64,000 nucleotides of DNA from Tenodera sinensis (GCA_030765045.1 CM060971.1:119885330-119949329); one strand, 5' to 3'. Shown: positions 22,533-35,452, counted from the first letter of the stretch. The notes: generated from the sequence alone by a model not told the origin. Made by a program: numbers and translations.

Positions 22533-24690
22533 TAATAATAATAAATATTTAATTGTCATTAAGCCGAGTACAGCAATAGACAATGTCAAACAGTATGTAC
22601 CGGTTATATACAAAACAAGTAGTAGTCTTATATTTATATACAATTTTTCTAATATTACAACATACTTTCAAACATTTTAACTTAAATTCTGGAATCACTA
22701 TACACATTAAAAGCTAATACAGCAATAATCAACACCCAGGTGTAGATTTTATCAAATAACAACCTTTTATAATTTAGCCTAAGATGTTGAAGTTGCTTTA
22801 TTTATTGCTCTCAAAATATTCATGTATTGAACAGTATGGATTAGACACTAACCATTCGTATAATCTACTTTTAAATTTACAACCCAATAATTCTGTCAAT
22901 GCAGTTGGCAAAGTATTATACAGTTTAGTGCCCAAGACTTCAAAGCTGTTTGATGTTTTTGAAAGCCTGTGAGATGGTAAGTTAAGTTGGTAGTTATGTC
23001 TAGTATTATAGTCATGTATGTTTAGTCTGTAGACTTGGTCTGATATATTATTTTTTACATAAGTGAGTGCTGTATAAATGTATAGGTTAATCACAGTCAT
23101 TACTTTGAATTTTATGAATAGAGGTTTACAGTGTGCGGTTTTTTCTGAATCTTTAAGGCTTTGATAATTGGTGCTCATGTTAAGAAATGTGGTATCATCT
23201 GCGTACAGTATCGTGTGCAAAGTTAAAAAGGAAGGCAGGTCGTTGATCATTATTAAAAATAACAATGGCCCGAGTATGGAACCCTGTGGGACCCCATATT
23301 TTAGCTCCACCATTTCGGATTTCTCATTTCCAATACACACAATTTGTTTGCGATTTGCTAAGTATGTTCCAAAAAGCTTTAGCGCAGTGTCATTTACGCC
23401 ATAGAATTTTAATTTTGTTAGTAAGTGAGTATGCTCTAAACAGTCGAACGCTTTACTGAGATCACAGACCGTAGCCTGGGCTATACTTTTAGTTTCAAAA
23501 GCACTAAGGACGTTTTTGACAAGAGACAATGGCATCAGTCGTTGACTTGCCTCTTCTGAAACCAAATTGTTCATCGCTGATTATCCCAATGTCATCTAAA
23601 TAACTACAGAGCTGTTTGTGCATGATCTTTTCGAGCACTTTTGAGAAAACCGGGACTAAAGATATTGGACGATAACTGGATGGACATTTTTTATCACCCT
23701 TTTTATAAATTGGGACCACCCTTGAAAGTTTCAGTGCATCTGGAAATACTCCTTCTACAAGGCATCTGTTCACACAAAATGTAAGCGGGTATAAGATACA
23801 TTGTATTGCTTTCTTTACGAGATTACTGGATATACCATATATGTCTACACTATCCGAAGCCTTAAGACAATTTACAACGTTTTGTACATGTTCTGCACTG
23901 ACTTCTCGGAACACAAAGCTACACGGACAGTACTTGTTTTTGTTGTGTTCAAGATATTCATTCATAGTTTCCTTTGGCTTTACTATGCTTTGACTGATTT
24001 TTTCTACTGAGCTAATGAAAAAACTGTTCAAATCATTTGGTGCTAACTCTATACTATTTCGTTTGTTAGGTTTTGCAACAGAGTTTATAAAATTCCAGGC
24101 TTTCTTACACTTACTGGTGGCTGTTTCAATACTATTCATGTTGTATAATTTTTTAGCCTCGTTTATCAATAGCTTATACTCCTTTCTTTTGTTGATATAT
24201 AAAATCCTGGCCTTGTCTGATTTATCTTTTCTATATAAATCTAAGTAAGTCATAACTTTGTGTTTCATACTAGTTAATTGGGGAGTATACCATACATTTT
24301 TATCCTTTTTGGGAACAAAATTTCTTTTTGCATTGGTGAATATTTTACATTTTCTTTGGGGGATACAAGTCTCAAATATATTTATAAATAAAGTATGAAA
24401 TCTTTCAAAAATTTCATTTGCTGTTAATGCAATGTCAGAAAGGGAGCTGCAAAGCACGTTGTTCCATTTAACGTCACGTAACATGTTTCTGAAGAATAAT
24501 ATTTTGTCTCTGGTTACCGGTCTTGTTAGTATGGTGGTTGCCTTTCTTGGTGAGGCCAAGTTAGGTATTAAACATGCTGTGAAATTAGGCTGTACAGCTG
24601 GTGATATAAATATCATTTGTACCCGCAAAATTTATTTGAACAACAGGAAAAAGAATAGTAATAGTAAACCATCAGCCACTTTTAAATTTT
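22533..24690 (-). mobile_element. LINE-C, jockey/CR1-like non-LTR retrotransposon, defective
   Basis: The minus strand encodes an RT in two overlapping frames. The first (23504-24628) has SYRPISLVPVFSKVLEKIMH and DEQFGFRRGKSTTDAI; the second (22798-23574) has VCDLSKAFDCLEH, KYGVPQGSILGPLLF and TILYADDTTF. A frameshift lies at about 23504-23574. After YADD, roughly 100 residues of the thumb are missing, and the C-terminal YNTRHNYQLNLPSHRLSKT region follows directly. A TTATTATTA tail on the minus strand near 22545 marks the 3' end. The endonuclease is essentially absent. Confidence 0.85.
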
Positions 24691-24729
24691 GAGGCACCAT
24701 AATATAAACACATGGTGCCATTAGCTATA

Positions 24730-25805
24730 CTGGTTTCAGCGAAAGAAGTGGCCGTGATGTAAACAATGCCTAAAAATGTATCCCTCTGCTTTCTCTCTCT
24801 GATTGGAGCAGTAACGGACTACTTTGGTAACCACGTGGTGCTAAGAGAGAAAACCATGTGGAGCCTGGAACTATCATCGCCTGCCTTCTTCATTCAATAG
24901 TTTAAAATACACTACTGGTTAGATAACAATCACATGTAGCACTCTGAACTAAAAATATAATAACAAATATAAATTTAAAATCGCTATAGAAAAGAAAGCT
25001 TTAACATACCTAATCTGAATCTGAAAGATGTTGTATTCCATCTAGATCGGAGTTCTGCTCCTCCCCTCTTCCTTTATATTTGGTATACCCAGTGGCTGCT
25101 AATTAGCCTAAAATTATAAATAAAACAAATGCTAACTTGACCTCCCTTGAATCAGAGATGTAAGCTTGTACAAATAATGAATTATATGCATATAACGAAC
25201 GCACGCTCACGTGATTTGGTGTGACCAATAGTAAATTGAGAATCTTAACGGCTATAGGTGTGGCTAACTTCCCTGTTTTTAACCTTTCACTGCACGCGCA
25301 ATGTATGCTTAATGCAAATACACCTGTAAACTCTGCTGTAAGGTTAACAATATCTTTGATAGCTGAAGTGGAATACTTCTCGCATAGTTTGTGGAACACA
25401 TTGAGAATTATAACTCTTTCACTGCTCATTAAGAGGCTTCCCTTTGCAAAGTTTTATAAACTGCACCTGTTCCGTCATGATGGTTCACTAACACTTTCAC
25501 CTTCCTGTTTCCAAAGTTGACCAACAGAAGGCACTCTGCACATGTTCTTCACTCATTTTCTGATTAAATGCAATTAATTACTTTAGGTTCATTTTGTTGC
25601 AGTTCAACATGGTACAATAATGCATTAAACATACCATTGTTACATAATACAGAGAAGATCCAGTAGTTTTTGTTGCTATTGAGTGAACTACTTTTCTAGC
25701 CCATGTACCTTGTAATACACGGCACCAGCCAATGAATGTACACTTTAATTCTATTTGCACACGTGCTTCGGTTTACATCACAACCAAGTCTTTCGGTGAA
25801 AGCAG
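24730..25805 (-). mobile_element. Tc1/mariner-like element, second terminal-repeat family
   Basis: TA-flanked; ends begin CTGSTTTCASCGAAAG and share GTGATGTAAAC about 30 bp inside. The minus strand (25103-25429) encodes a helix-turn-helix transposase start, RVIILNVFHKLCEKYSTSAI then LTAEFTGV, close to the protein in the element at 36200. No catalytic domain remains. Confidence 0.65.
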
Positions 25806-26130
25806 TATAGCAGTATAGTTCTTGACACATGCAAAACAAAGCATGCCATGACATATACGTCATCTGTTGGTTTTCAAGAGGTATGTTAATCATGGTGGAG
25901 GACTTCTAATTAATATGAAATCCACCTCACCAGAGACATTTAATATTTGTTCCAACCAGAGTACTCTTCACAGATATGTACATTTGTTGAAGTGGCTAAA
26001 GAGGCTCTAAGGGCCTATCCTGAGCCACTCCTCATGTAGGATTTGAGCAATACTTAACATTGCAACAGTATTTGAGGTCATTTTGAGTCACTTTTTTACA
26101 CTCGCCTTCACTTAAATTGTTTTAAAACCA

Positions 26131-26168
26131 GGAAACATTTTCAAGACCGTTCGGTCTCATCGTCAGCC
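26131..26168 (-). ncRNA. Hammerhead ribozyme motif, canonical core (left arm of PLE-delta)
   Basis: Minus strand: CGG, core CUGACGA, stem II GAGACC/GGUCUU with a GAAC tetraloop, GAAA, short A-U stem III, U, CC. It is identical to the plus-strand copy at 28012. Confidence 0.65.
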
Positions 26169-26550
26169 GTTGGGTGACATGCTATCATCCTGTTCCCCCT
26201 CTCTGCTACTATCATCCTGCTGCCATCTGGTGTTAGGAGTGCACAGCGTTAACACTTCATTTAAAGCTGGGATTTCAAAGTTCGTTTGTGATTATGTAAA
26301 TTTTTTCCCAAATGTGCAGTTCTATTGGTGTATTTAGAGATTATAACAATTTTATATTGAGGCCAATGTTGTGGTTTTCATTCCAAAAGTGGTGTTGTGC
26401 CACAGCAGACTTTTCCGTTTGTTTGAATTTGATGTTCCTTTAGTCTGATATCAAAATTTCTTTTTGTTTTTCCTACATAGCTTTTTTCGCAACTATTGCA
26501 GTTGATTTGTTAAGTTCCAGATTTTAGATTGTAAAGGATGGTATTGTTAA

Positions 26551-27567
26551 CCTCTTGAGGGATATCGACGTGAAATCACGTCCATTTAAAATGGCGGATG
26601 AGCGATATGGGCGTCCTGTGCGTTTAAGCATTTAACCCTTATTTATACCTTATCCAACTCAACTTATTATAATTTTCCCTTTATGAAACATTTTAGTAAG
26701 GTCTATATACTTTATTGGCTTACCTTAATATGTTCGTTCTGCAGTGATTTACCTCAAAACAGGGATAAACACACAAGGGTACGTACATCTCCACATTCGC
26801 GAATTCCCTTCTTGAGGCACACGAAACACTTTCGAAATGGGCGGGACTTCTTTGCTGTTGGTGGTATCCTTTTAGGATAATGTTTTCCTTGAAGTCTGAG
26901 GGGTACAGGGGTTTTGGATTTTCAACCCCCAACGTGGTATTGTTCAATTAGGCTGCGAGCTATTTATAGTCGGTAGTCAAGGTCGGTCATTGTCCTGTGT
27001 GGGTTTAGAGAGCTGTCCAAATCCCCAAACAATTGTATATGGTTATATCCAGTTGGTGCAAAAACACCTTTTTATTCCACTTCTCCCTTCAGCTACAAGC
27101 AGGAAAGAATACGTATGTATTTCAACAAAGAAAGACACGGACTCTACTCAGTTATGGAACTCGCGTAAGCAAAAGTTGTAATGTTGATCTATTCTGATGA
27201 CTCAAGAGACCACGCATGCAGTAGCGCTTTATTACACAGTATGCTGACGCATTAGCCACACATACAATGGGTGTTGCCTTACTGTTTCTTTCCGAGAACT
27301 TATATTAGATGCATTCGACAGAGCAAAGTTGACTTTTCACCACAGTGAAGCAAAATTGTGCCATTTCAACGTTTTGTAAATACAACTCAACTTTGCTGAT
27401 GACGTACATTTATACTGCATATAACGAGTTTTATACCAGTTTTTGTTTCATTAAAATAACTTAATATTTACACAAAATACAGCTGTGTATATATACAAAG
27501 CATTTAACAATTTAAATGCTAGCAGTTCTCGGCTCGCGGACGTTTTAAATGGCCATCGCTCAAGAGG
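26551..27567. mobile_element. PiggyBac-like non-autonomous element nested in PLE-delta
   Basis: TTAA at 26547-26550 and 27568-27571 flanks inverted ends CCTCTTGAGGGAT and CCTCTTGAGCGAT (one mismatch in 13). The uninterrupted PLE arm at 27668-27710 shows a single TTAA at the same place, so this is a clean TTAA-targeted insertion, the piggyBac signature. The 1,017 bp hold no transposase that I can recognise. Confidence 0.85.
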
Positions 27568-28011
27568 TTAAGTGGCTTGTTCAGCAAGTTTTTTAAACTG
27601 TATTTGTTTTGTGGTGTCCGTTTTATGTTTAGCTTTTTGAAGTTTCTTTGCTTGTACTTGTAAAATACAGTTTAAAAAACTTGCTGAACAAGCCACTTAA
27701 CAATACCATCCTTTACAATCTAAAATCTGGAACTTAACAACTCAACTGCAATAGTTGTGAAAAAAGCTATGTAGGAAAAACAAAAAGAAATTTGGGTAGC
27801 AGACTAAAGGAACATAAAATTAAAACAAATGGAAAATCACCAATAGAACTGCACATTTGGGAAAAAATTTAAATCAAAAACAACAATAAAGTGATTAACT
27901 TTGAAATCCCAGCTTTAAATGAAGTGTTAAAGCTCTGTGCCCGAAACACCAGATGGCAGCAGGATGATAGTAGCAGAGAGGGGGAACAGGAAGATAGCAT
28001 CAGTCACCCAA

Positions 28012-28052
28012 CGGCTGACGATGAGACCGAACGGTCTTGAAAATGTTTCCTG
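28012..28052 (+). ncRNA. Hammerhead ribozyme motif, canonical core (right arm of PLE-delta)
   Basis: Core CUGACGA at 28015-28021, stem II GAGACC/GGUCUU with loop GAAC, GAAA at 28039-28042, a short stem III, then UUU and CC against GG. Stem I is only 2 bp unless it is extended by non-canonical pairs. Confidence 0.65.
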
Positions 28053-28216
28053 GTTTTAAAACAATTTAAGTGAAGGTGAGTGTAAAAAAGTGACTCAAAA
28101 TGACCTCAAAGATGAAGAATACTTCACTGTTAATAATGCCTCTATTTGTAATATTCATTGCAACAGTATCTTGCAAAAATATATTGGAAGGCTGTAATTT
28201 TGTGTTTTGTTTACAG

Positions 28217-28385
28217 GTAATGGTGGAGCATGGTGAATTGGTGATGGGTATCTTGTGTAAGAAGACCTTGGGGACATCTGCAGGGTCTCTGCTGCATATT
28301 TGTATGTTGGAACTGGGGCATGAAGTTTGTGGACAGTTCTACGGAAACATTCAGACTGTGGTTAACAACTGGTTGCTCCTGGAAG
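28217..28385 (+). CDS. Polr2A: Polr2A exon, pore/funnel start
   Basis: It reads VMVEHGELVMGILCKK, then LGTSAGSLLHICMLELGHE and NNWLLLE. The acceptor is TTTACAG at 28216 and the donor G|GTGAGT at 28386. The PLE-delta insertion and its target duplication end at 28169, about 47 bases before this exon, so little native intron is left for the branch point and pyrimidine tract. Confidence 0.96.
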
Positions 28386-29720
28386 GTGAGTTCAGAGGCA
28401 TCTGTTCATGTACACTCGGCTAGTGTGAGGTGCTCCTGTTGTTATACTGAATCTGCGACCCCATGCTTAGTTTGGTTCTGCCAACAATCATTAAGGAAAA
28501 CTTAACTACATTGAATTTCAAACTTGGCTAATTTGTATTCAGATGACAATATTATTGGTCAGTTTAAAACAAAAGATATCCAAATGCCAATAATATATTT
28601 TGCAGCTTATCAGTATTAACCAACTTGCCTTACAGTTTGCATCAATTTGTTGTAAATTATTAAAAGCCCCCAATACTTAAAATCTTTTGCCTTTTTTCTC
28701 ATTGTGGTTCCTGTTTATTGTGGAATAATGTGTAGCAGAAATTTTGTGCCCTGGAAATTTAACAGGAGGCCTTTAAAAACACATTGTGCTCCAACTTGTA
28801 ATATTTAAAATGGTACTAGTTTTGGATGATACATCCTCTCCATCATTCAGCAGTTAAAATGACTTATGGATGACTAATGTTGATATTTGTCATATTTTAG
28901 TTATGTCCATAAAAAAATGTGTCAATTTCCCATTATGTGAATGTCATACTGTTTCTTGTAAAATGTATTATTGTATCCGAAACTGTTTGGTAATATGCAA
29001 CATGATCAGCATTGATTGTGAGTGAAAATCTTGAAAAAGGACAGACAAAGCACAATGGTTATTAAACAAGAATAATAATTAAAGAACCTAATCAATGAAA
29101 AACTGACAACAGGAAGCACTGGACAACTCTACAGCTGTTTTTAATACTAACAAATTTATACATGCCACTAAATTACCATTGTCATTGCGAATCTTGTAAT
29201 AAGAAACTGTAATCTTTTCTGTAAAACATGGTCGCTCATGACTAAGTTATTCATGCAACCTAAAATAAATGAATTAAAAAAAATAATTTTATTTATATGT
29301 GAATAGAATATGTTTATACATCAAACTTTTTTCCCCCATGTTTTGTGAAGACAATATCCAAAACTTTTCGGAACTTGTCTCAACAAAGCTTTCTTCTCGA
29401 GTTTTACACAAAGTTCAAAATGGAGTCACTTGTAATTATATGTAAGTATCAGTTATTTCTTTCACTAAGCGATCTCTATTGTATCATTTAATGTTCTTAA
29501 AATTAGATTCCCAACTCATTTCAGTTTGGTATATTGCACACATGCTATTACTTGCACAAAATAGTACTATGTCTTCCAGCTTGACGTCTACATTCCAACT
29601 CTCCAGGAAATAGGTTCTTTATCCACAATAAAGACTAAAAGCTTCACTTATCTTAGTAATGCTGAAAGTTCTCATTGAGGCCATGCTCATCAAACAATTG
29701 TGTGCAGTCTTTGTGGTTTT
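28386..29720. other. Intron sequence, unassigned
   Basis: About 1.3 kb of AT-rich sequence without a repeat or coding signal I can name. Confidence 0.4.
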
Positions 29721-30192
29721 GTGACAACGTCGCAAGCACAGAATAGTCCACGTGAGCTGTCAGCTCCAGGGCTGTGACAACGTCGCAAGCACAGAATAGT
29801 CCACATGAGCTGTCAGCTCCAGGGCTGTGACAACGTCGCAAGCACAGAATAGTCCACGTGAGCTGTCAGCTCCAGGGCTGTGACAACGTCGCAAGCACAG
29901 AATAGTCCACGTGAGCTGTCAGCTCCAGGGCTGTGACAACGTCGCAAGCACAGAATAGTCCACGTGAGCTGTCAGCTCCAGGGCTGTGACAACGTCGCAA
30001 GCACAGAATAGTCCACCTGAGCTGTCAGCTCCAGGGCTGTGACAACGTCGCAAGCACAGAATAGTCCACATGAGCTGTCAGCTCCAGGGCTGTGACAACG
30101 TCGCAAGCACAGAATAGTCCACGTGAGCTGTCAGCTCCAGGGCTGTGACAACGTCGCAAGCACAGAATAGTCCACGTGAGCTGTCAGCTCCA
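29721..30192 (+). repeat. 53-bp minisatellite, 9 units
   Basis: Units begin GTGACAACGTCGCAAGCACA at 29721 and every 53 bp to 30145; they differ at only one or two sites (CCACGTG, CCACATG, CCACCTG). The last unit ends at GTCAGCTCC. It lies 200 bp before the exon at 30394. Confidence 0.97.
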
Positions 30193-30393
30193 TTCTTGTT
30201 TCTACTTATTTGACTTCTGGTGTGGGGTGGTTGTTATACAGTAGATTTTTCCTCCATGACATAAGAGGAGCATGCTCAACATAATTTTGTTACTCTCTGC
30301 ATGTTAAGCCTTAGGTTCATGGAGTTCTTTGAAATTATAACATTTTAATAATTATAACTTGAGAGAGAGTTTTAAATGGGTAAATTTTTTCAG

Positions 30394-30563
30394 GTCACTC
30401 AATTGGTATTGGAGATACCATTGCTGATCCTCAGACATACTTGGAGATCCAGAAAGCAATTAAGAAAGCCAAAGAGGACGTGATAGAGGTAATCCAGAAA
30501 GCTCACAACATGGAACTGGAGCCTACACCTGGTAATACACTGAGGCAGACTTTCGAGAACCAG
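30394..30563 (+). CDS. Polr2A: Polr2A exon, funnel helices
   Basis: It completes a glycine codon and reads HSIGIGDTIADPQTYLEIQ, then KAHNMELEPTPGNTLRQ and ends FENQ. This is the start of the funnel with its long charged helices. Acceptor TTTTTTCAG at 30393, donor CAG|GTATAA at 30564. The 53-bp tandem array ends 200 bases upstream. Confidence 0.97.
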
Positions 30564-30782
30564 GTATAACCTGTTAATATTTCTTCTTGCAATTTTAAGG
30601 TCAGAAAATTGATTGAATTCCATGAAACAGAATCTGCCTAATGCAGAAAATGTGAGTCAGGTTAATCCTGTATATTGAATTTTGCATGCCTTTATTTTTA
30701 GGTCTTTTATTTTTTTTCATAAATGTGTGAAAATACAGTACTAATTTTGTACTTAATCGTTTTGGTGCAGTGTTTAAATATG

Positions 30783-33700
30783 TTGTTGTTGTTGTTGTTG
30801 TTGTTGTTTTCTAGTGCCTTGCATCTGGCAATGAAGCCATTAGCATTCTTGCTTTCCAATACTTTTGAACTGTAGTTTCTTCTGATCTTAATGCTTCACA
30901 GGTCTTCAAGTGGTCTTCGTTCATTTCTGCTGGATCGTTACACAGGACACACATTGGTGAGGCTGAGATACCAATTCTGTAGAGATGACTTGCTAAGCAG
31001 TCATGATTTGTCAATAGTCGGAAGGCTGCAACAGCTGTTTTCCTTGGTCTCTGGGGGATTATATCTGGATTGGAAAGTAGTGTAATCCATTTTTTATCTT
31101 TGGCATTTGTTTCTATTTCTTGTAGATATGAATGACAAAAATTTTTAATGATCAAGCGTTTTATTGAGGAATATGAGAAATTGAATTTAGACTTTTGTTT
31201 TATTGTTGTGCCTTTCTTTGCAAGTGAGTCTGCAGCTTCGTTCCCCATGACTCCACAGTGTGCTGGAATCCATTGGAGATGAACAGTCTTATTAACTTTT
31301 TGGAGTTGTGTTAACATTTTGTAGCATTCTCTAATTTCTGTTGACGTCTTTGTAGTATTTGAACATATTCCCTGAATTGCAGCTTTAGAATCTGAAAGAA
31401 TTACTGCCTTGTTAAATTTATTTAAGGGAAGATTTAATAATTGTCGGAGAGCAATGTATATAGCCTCTATTTCTCCATCATAATTTGTTGTGTCTCTGCC
31501 AACAGAATGATAAAAGGAAAAATGTGAACACGTAACTCCAGCTCCAGTAAGGTTTTCCTTGGAGGATCCATCAGTATATATGTGCAGCCATTCTTCTGTG
31601 GGATACCTAGTATTGATTGTTTCCAGAGCTAGAAGCTTTTGTATTTCTTTTGGTGTGTCTGATTTACTTATTTCCTCCATTAATTCCAAATTGAAGGTAG
31701 GTTGCAATAATTCCAATGGATTTTCTCTTATAAGTAGATTTTCTCTGGTGTTAGGAATGTTCAATTTGGATTTAATCTGTGTTACCTTTTCTAGGAAAGT
31801 ACTATGAGTTTTAAGGATTGAAGGGGGGAGGTTCTCTTCTGTCCATTTAGAGTTTGGCAGTCGTAACATTTTCTCGTGTTGGAGCAATGCTTGTTCTTCT
31901 ATTTTTGTTGTTATTGATGGGGTCCGTGTTAAGGCAAGCATGGCATCAATAGGTGTGGATTTAACTGCTCCAGTGATTAGGCGAAGAGCCTGATTTTGTA
32001 TTTGTTCAAGTTTATTGATGTTAGCATTTGCTGCTGTTATTAAAGCTTCAGAACAGTACAAGAGGTTTGGTTTAATATACATTTTGTATGTTGTGTTAAG
32101 GACTCTCCTTGAGCAGCCCCATTTAGCACCAGCTAACCTTTTCAGGATTTGCAATTTCTTTTCAACCTTTTCTGAGATGTTTGTTATATGTTTTTTCCAA
32201 CTTAGCTTTCTGTCGAAAGTGATGCCTAAGTATTTGGCATCAACTGCTTTGAGTGGTTTACCATTATAATTTATGTTAATATTAACTGGTTTGTATTTTA
32301 GTGTAAATAATTCATAATTTGTTTTTTCCACATTGATAGTCATGAGGTTTTTGGAGCTCCATTCATGTACTTTGTTTAGGGCTGTTTCTATTCTGTCTTT
32401 AATTAATTCAGGTTTTTTTGAAGAGCCTGAAGTCCAAATGACTACATCGTCAGCAAATAAAGCGATTTTGGTTTCTAAAGTTTTTATTATTGATGGAAGG
32501 TCATTTATATATATGTTAAAGAGTGTTGTGCTCAGAACAGCACCTTGTGGAAGTCCTCGGTGTGTTTGTTTATATTTGGAAATGTATGTATTATATTTTG
32601 TGGCACAAAATCTTTGTGAAATAAACTGAGTTATCCACTTAAGCATGTTACTTTTCACACCTATTGATTGCAACTTCTCAACTAATTTATTTCTCCAGAC
32701 TGAGTCATATGCTGATTTAAAATCAATGAATACTGCCAAGGTATCCTCCTTTCTATTGAAAGCTTCCTTGATGTCTTGGCTTAGTAGGAGTACATTTTCA
32801 CTTGTACTATGATTCTGTCTGAAGCCGGTCTGTGAACTATTAATTAAATTGTAATATTCTAGAAACCAGTTAAGTCTAGATGCCACCATTCTTTCCATCA
32901 CTTTTGCAATAACACTGGTCAAAGATATTGGTCTGAAACTATTAATATTGTTTGAGGGTTTGTTTTTCTTTAAAATCGGGATGATAATGGCTTTTTTCCA
33001 GTCGGAAGGTACAGTCATTCTCCAACACGTGTTATACAGTTTAAGTAGGATTTCTTTTCCTTTCCTGCCAAGGTGTTTAATAAACTCTGGGTGGATCTTG
33101 TCAGGTCCAGGAGATTTTTTGTTCTGTAATTGTTCTATTGCTAAATCCAGTTCTGTTTCATTAAAATCCTGAATAAAAATATCATTTTGTATACCTTTTG
33201 GCTTACTAGTTTCTCTGATAGTTTTTTGGATAGCCTTATCTTGTTTTTTATACACTTGGGGTATTCTTTGTGACTGAGCATAAAACTTGTTAAGGGATTC
33301 TGCTATTTCCCTATCTGTAGTTAAGCTTTTGTTATTATATTTTAATGGTTCAGTTGTATTTTTTGATAATTTTGTTTTATTAAGTAATTTGTATATTTTA
33401 TTTCCATCTTTCCTATAGTCCATATGTTCTACAAAATTTGTGAAACTGGCCCTTTTTGCTGTAATTAATTCTTTCTTAAAAATGGCTGCTTTTCTTCTCC
33501 AGTTTTGTACATCTTCTGGACACTTGGTTCTTTCGGCTTTGACTCTTGCTATATTTCTTTCGTGTTTTAACTTAGATAAAGATGGAGACCAAAAGTAGCT
33601 ATATTTCTTTAACTTTCCTTTGGGGATATGTGTTTTGGCTGCTGTCAATAATATTTCACAAATTTTTTTATTCATTTCATCTGTTGACTTGAACTCTGAT

Positions 33701-34800
33701 TCTAACAGTATATTACACTTCCCTTCTATCTCATTTTGGAAACTGGACCAATCTGCTTTTTTAAAATTCCAAGAAGTTTTAACTATTGGTTTGTTACTTT
33801 TATTTATTAGACCTCTTATGGAGTTTATGGTGATTCTGTGGCCTGAACCTGGGTCTTCTATTATTTCTCTTTTTGTATTGTCAATTATGTCAGATGACAC
33901 CATCAGAAGGTCAGGATTTGTACCCGAACCATTATAATGAAGGTAAGTGGGTGGATCATTTGGATTAAATATTAATTCCATTGTTGATGAGTTTAATAGG
34001 TCTTCTATGACTCTTCCTGCTGAATTTATATCTCTGTAGCCCCACCTAGGGGAGTGTGCATTAAAATCACCTATTAAAATACTTTTGGGTTCTATGGGAA
34101 TAGAATTTAGATCTAGTGTATTGTCTGGAGGATTGTAGATACTGTAAATTCTATAGTGGTAGTTACTTTTCCATGCTTTAATTTTAACTATTTCTGATTT
34201 ATCTTGTTCTTCCATTGTTTTTTGGATTTGGATAGTAGCTTTCATATTTCTTTTAATTCCTGTAAGAATACCACTTGCTATTTGACGAGCCTTTGGAAGT
34301 ATATGTGTAGTTTACTGATCCATTTCAAAGTATATTTCCTGTTCTTCTGATATATTGGCTTCTTGTACTGTGAAGACATCTATATCTTGGTTTTTTAATA
34401 TTTTCATCAGCTCTTGTTTTTTAGGCTGGGACATGCCTCCTGCATTCCATTGTAGCATTCTTAAAGTATTGGAATTGTTGTGATGAAGTTTCCCTAAAGA
34501 TGTCCCCACCCGGAGATCCGATTGGGGGACAGTTTTAACTCCGGAATGTTTATCTTTAGGACTCATATTCATGTATGTGGCTTTCATGTAACTGTTTTCT
34601 TAACGGGCACCAGTTTTACAATGTGGCAGTTACATCACCCGACTTAAACCCCCATTTTGCAAGGAGGACCACACCTATCGTTGGTCAACGGGTCCATCGG
34701 ACCTAGCCGGGAGGACTAAATAGGTGGTATTTAGATCCACCGACCTTCCCCTCATGTGCCTCTGAGGGATGCTGTTGTGCTGTGATAGGCCAGCACATTT
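30783..34800 (-). mobile_element. LINE-A, near-complete non-LTR retrotransposon with one in-frame stop
   Basis: It runs on the minus strand with an (AAC)n tail at 30783-30810. The long frame 30811-34245 is 1,144 codons. A further 91 codons (34312-34587) lie upstream in the same frame, separated only by 22 codons and a TAA at 34312-34314. Domains in order: endonuclease (MLQWNAGGMS, then VQEANIS; GDFNAHSPRWGY; PDLLMVSSD), RT (GPDKIHPEF; FIDFKSAYDSVW; GLPQGAVLS; ALFADD at about residue 597), RNase H (HIYTDGSS about 890; WIPAHCGV about 996) and a CVLCNDPAEMNEDHLKTC knuckle near 1,098. About 210 bp of 5' sequence precede. This order fits the I/R1-like clades. Confidence 0.93.
30811..34587 (-). pseudogene. 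LINE-A polyprotein: endonuclease, reverse transcriptase, RNase H
   Basis: The protein nicks target DNA, copies its own RNA from the nick and can remove RNA from the hybrid. Every expected catalytic motif is legible: the D-H pair of the endonuclease, ADD in the palm and D-E-D-H in RNase H. The only lesion I see is the TAA at 34312, inside the endonuclease after VQEANISEEQEIYFEMDQ. Translation restarting at the methionine at 34245 would lack the first endonuclease strands. An ORF1 is not visible; the element may be 5'-truncated near 34800. Confidence 0.85.
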
Positions 34801-35323
34801 CCGCTATATATTGTCAATCAATATTTCATTTTTGCTGTCTTTTATGGCTCACTATTAAAATACGTCTTACTTCAGTGGATGCTGCTTGCCAAGAGAGTGA
34901 TTGAATTTTCCACATGTTTTGCTAAGCATATATATTCATTCACAAGTATGTATATTTTATAGCATCCTCTACAATGCCATTTTCTGTATATTTTCATAGT
35001 TCCCAAAATGTTAAGAAAGTGATCTCAATCTAACTTCCTAGCATTTTTGGTATTACATTTAAAATAATCCTTAAAATTATATACATTAAATCAAAACATA
35101 ATAATCAACAATTATGATACTAATAAACAATATTCTGAGCAATTGAACAATGAAGCAATGCAAACAAAATCAACTATAAACAAAAACTAAGTCAAATTAA
35201 TGTTTTTTTATATATTTTGGAGACAAACCATATATTCTGTTTGTTTGTTTTAAGGATGGTGTATATCATGTAAGATAGAACTGTGTGGATCAGTATTATT
35301 GATTTGTGATTTGTTACCTGCAG
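34801..35323. other. Intron sequence, unassigned
   Basis: AT-rich with no named feature until the acceptor at 35323. Confidence 0.4.
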
Positions 35324-35452
35324 GTAAACCGCATCCTAAACGATGCTCGAGACAAGACTGGTGGTTCTGCCAAGAAATCTCTGACAGAATACAACAACTT
35401 GAAGGCTATGGTGGTGTCAGGATCTAAAGGCTCCAACATTAATATCTCTCAG
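35324..35452 (+). CDS. Polr2A: Polr2A exon, funnel end
   Basis: Forty-three codons read VNRILNDARDKTGGSAKKSL through MVVSGSKGSNINISQ. Acceptor TACCTGCAG at 35323, donor CAG|GTAAAT at 35453, phase 0 at both ends. A SINE copy starts about 20 bases after the donor. Confidence 0.97.

Larger units (their letters stand above)
26072..28156. mobile_element. PLE-delta (Penelope-like inverted element) with 13-bp target duplication
   Basis: The exact direct repeat ATTGCAACAGTAT flanks it at 26059-26071 and 28157-28169. The two halves are inverted copies, both ending in GAGGTCATTTTGAGTCACTT sequence. The right half (about 27650-28108) encodes a decayed GIY-YIG nuclease, with NCNSCEKSYVGKTKRNLGSR-like sequence. 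The left half is split by a piggyBac-like insertion at 26551-27567. Without it the element is about 1.06 kb. No RT domain remains. Confidence 0.85.
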
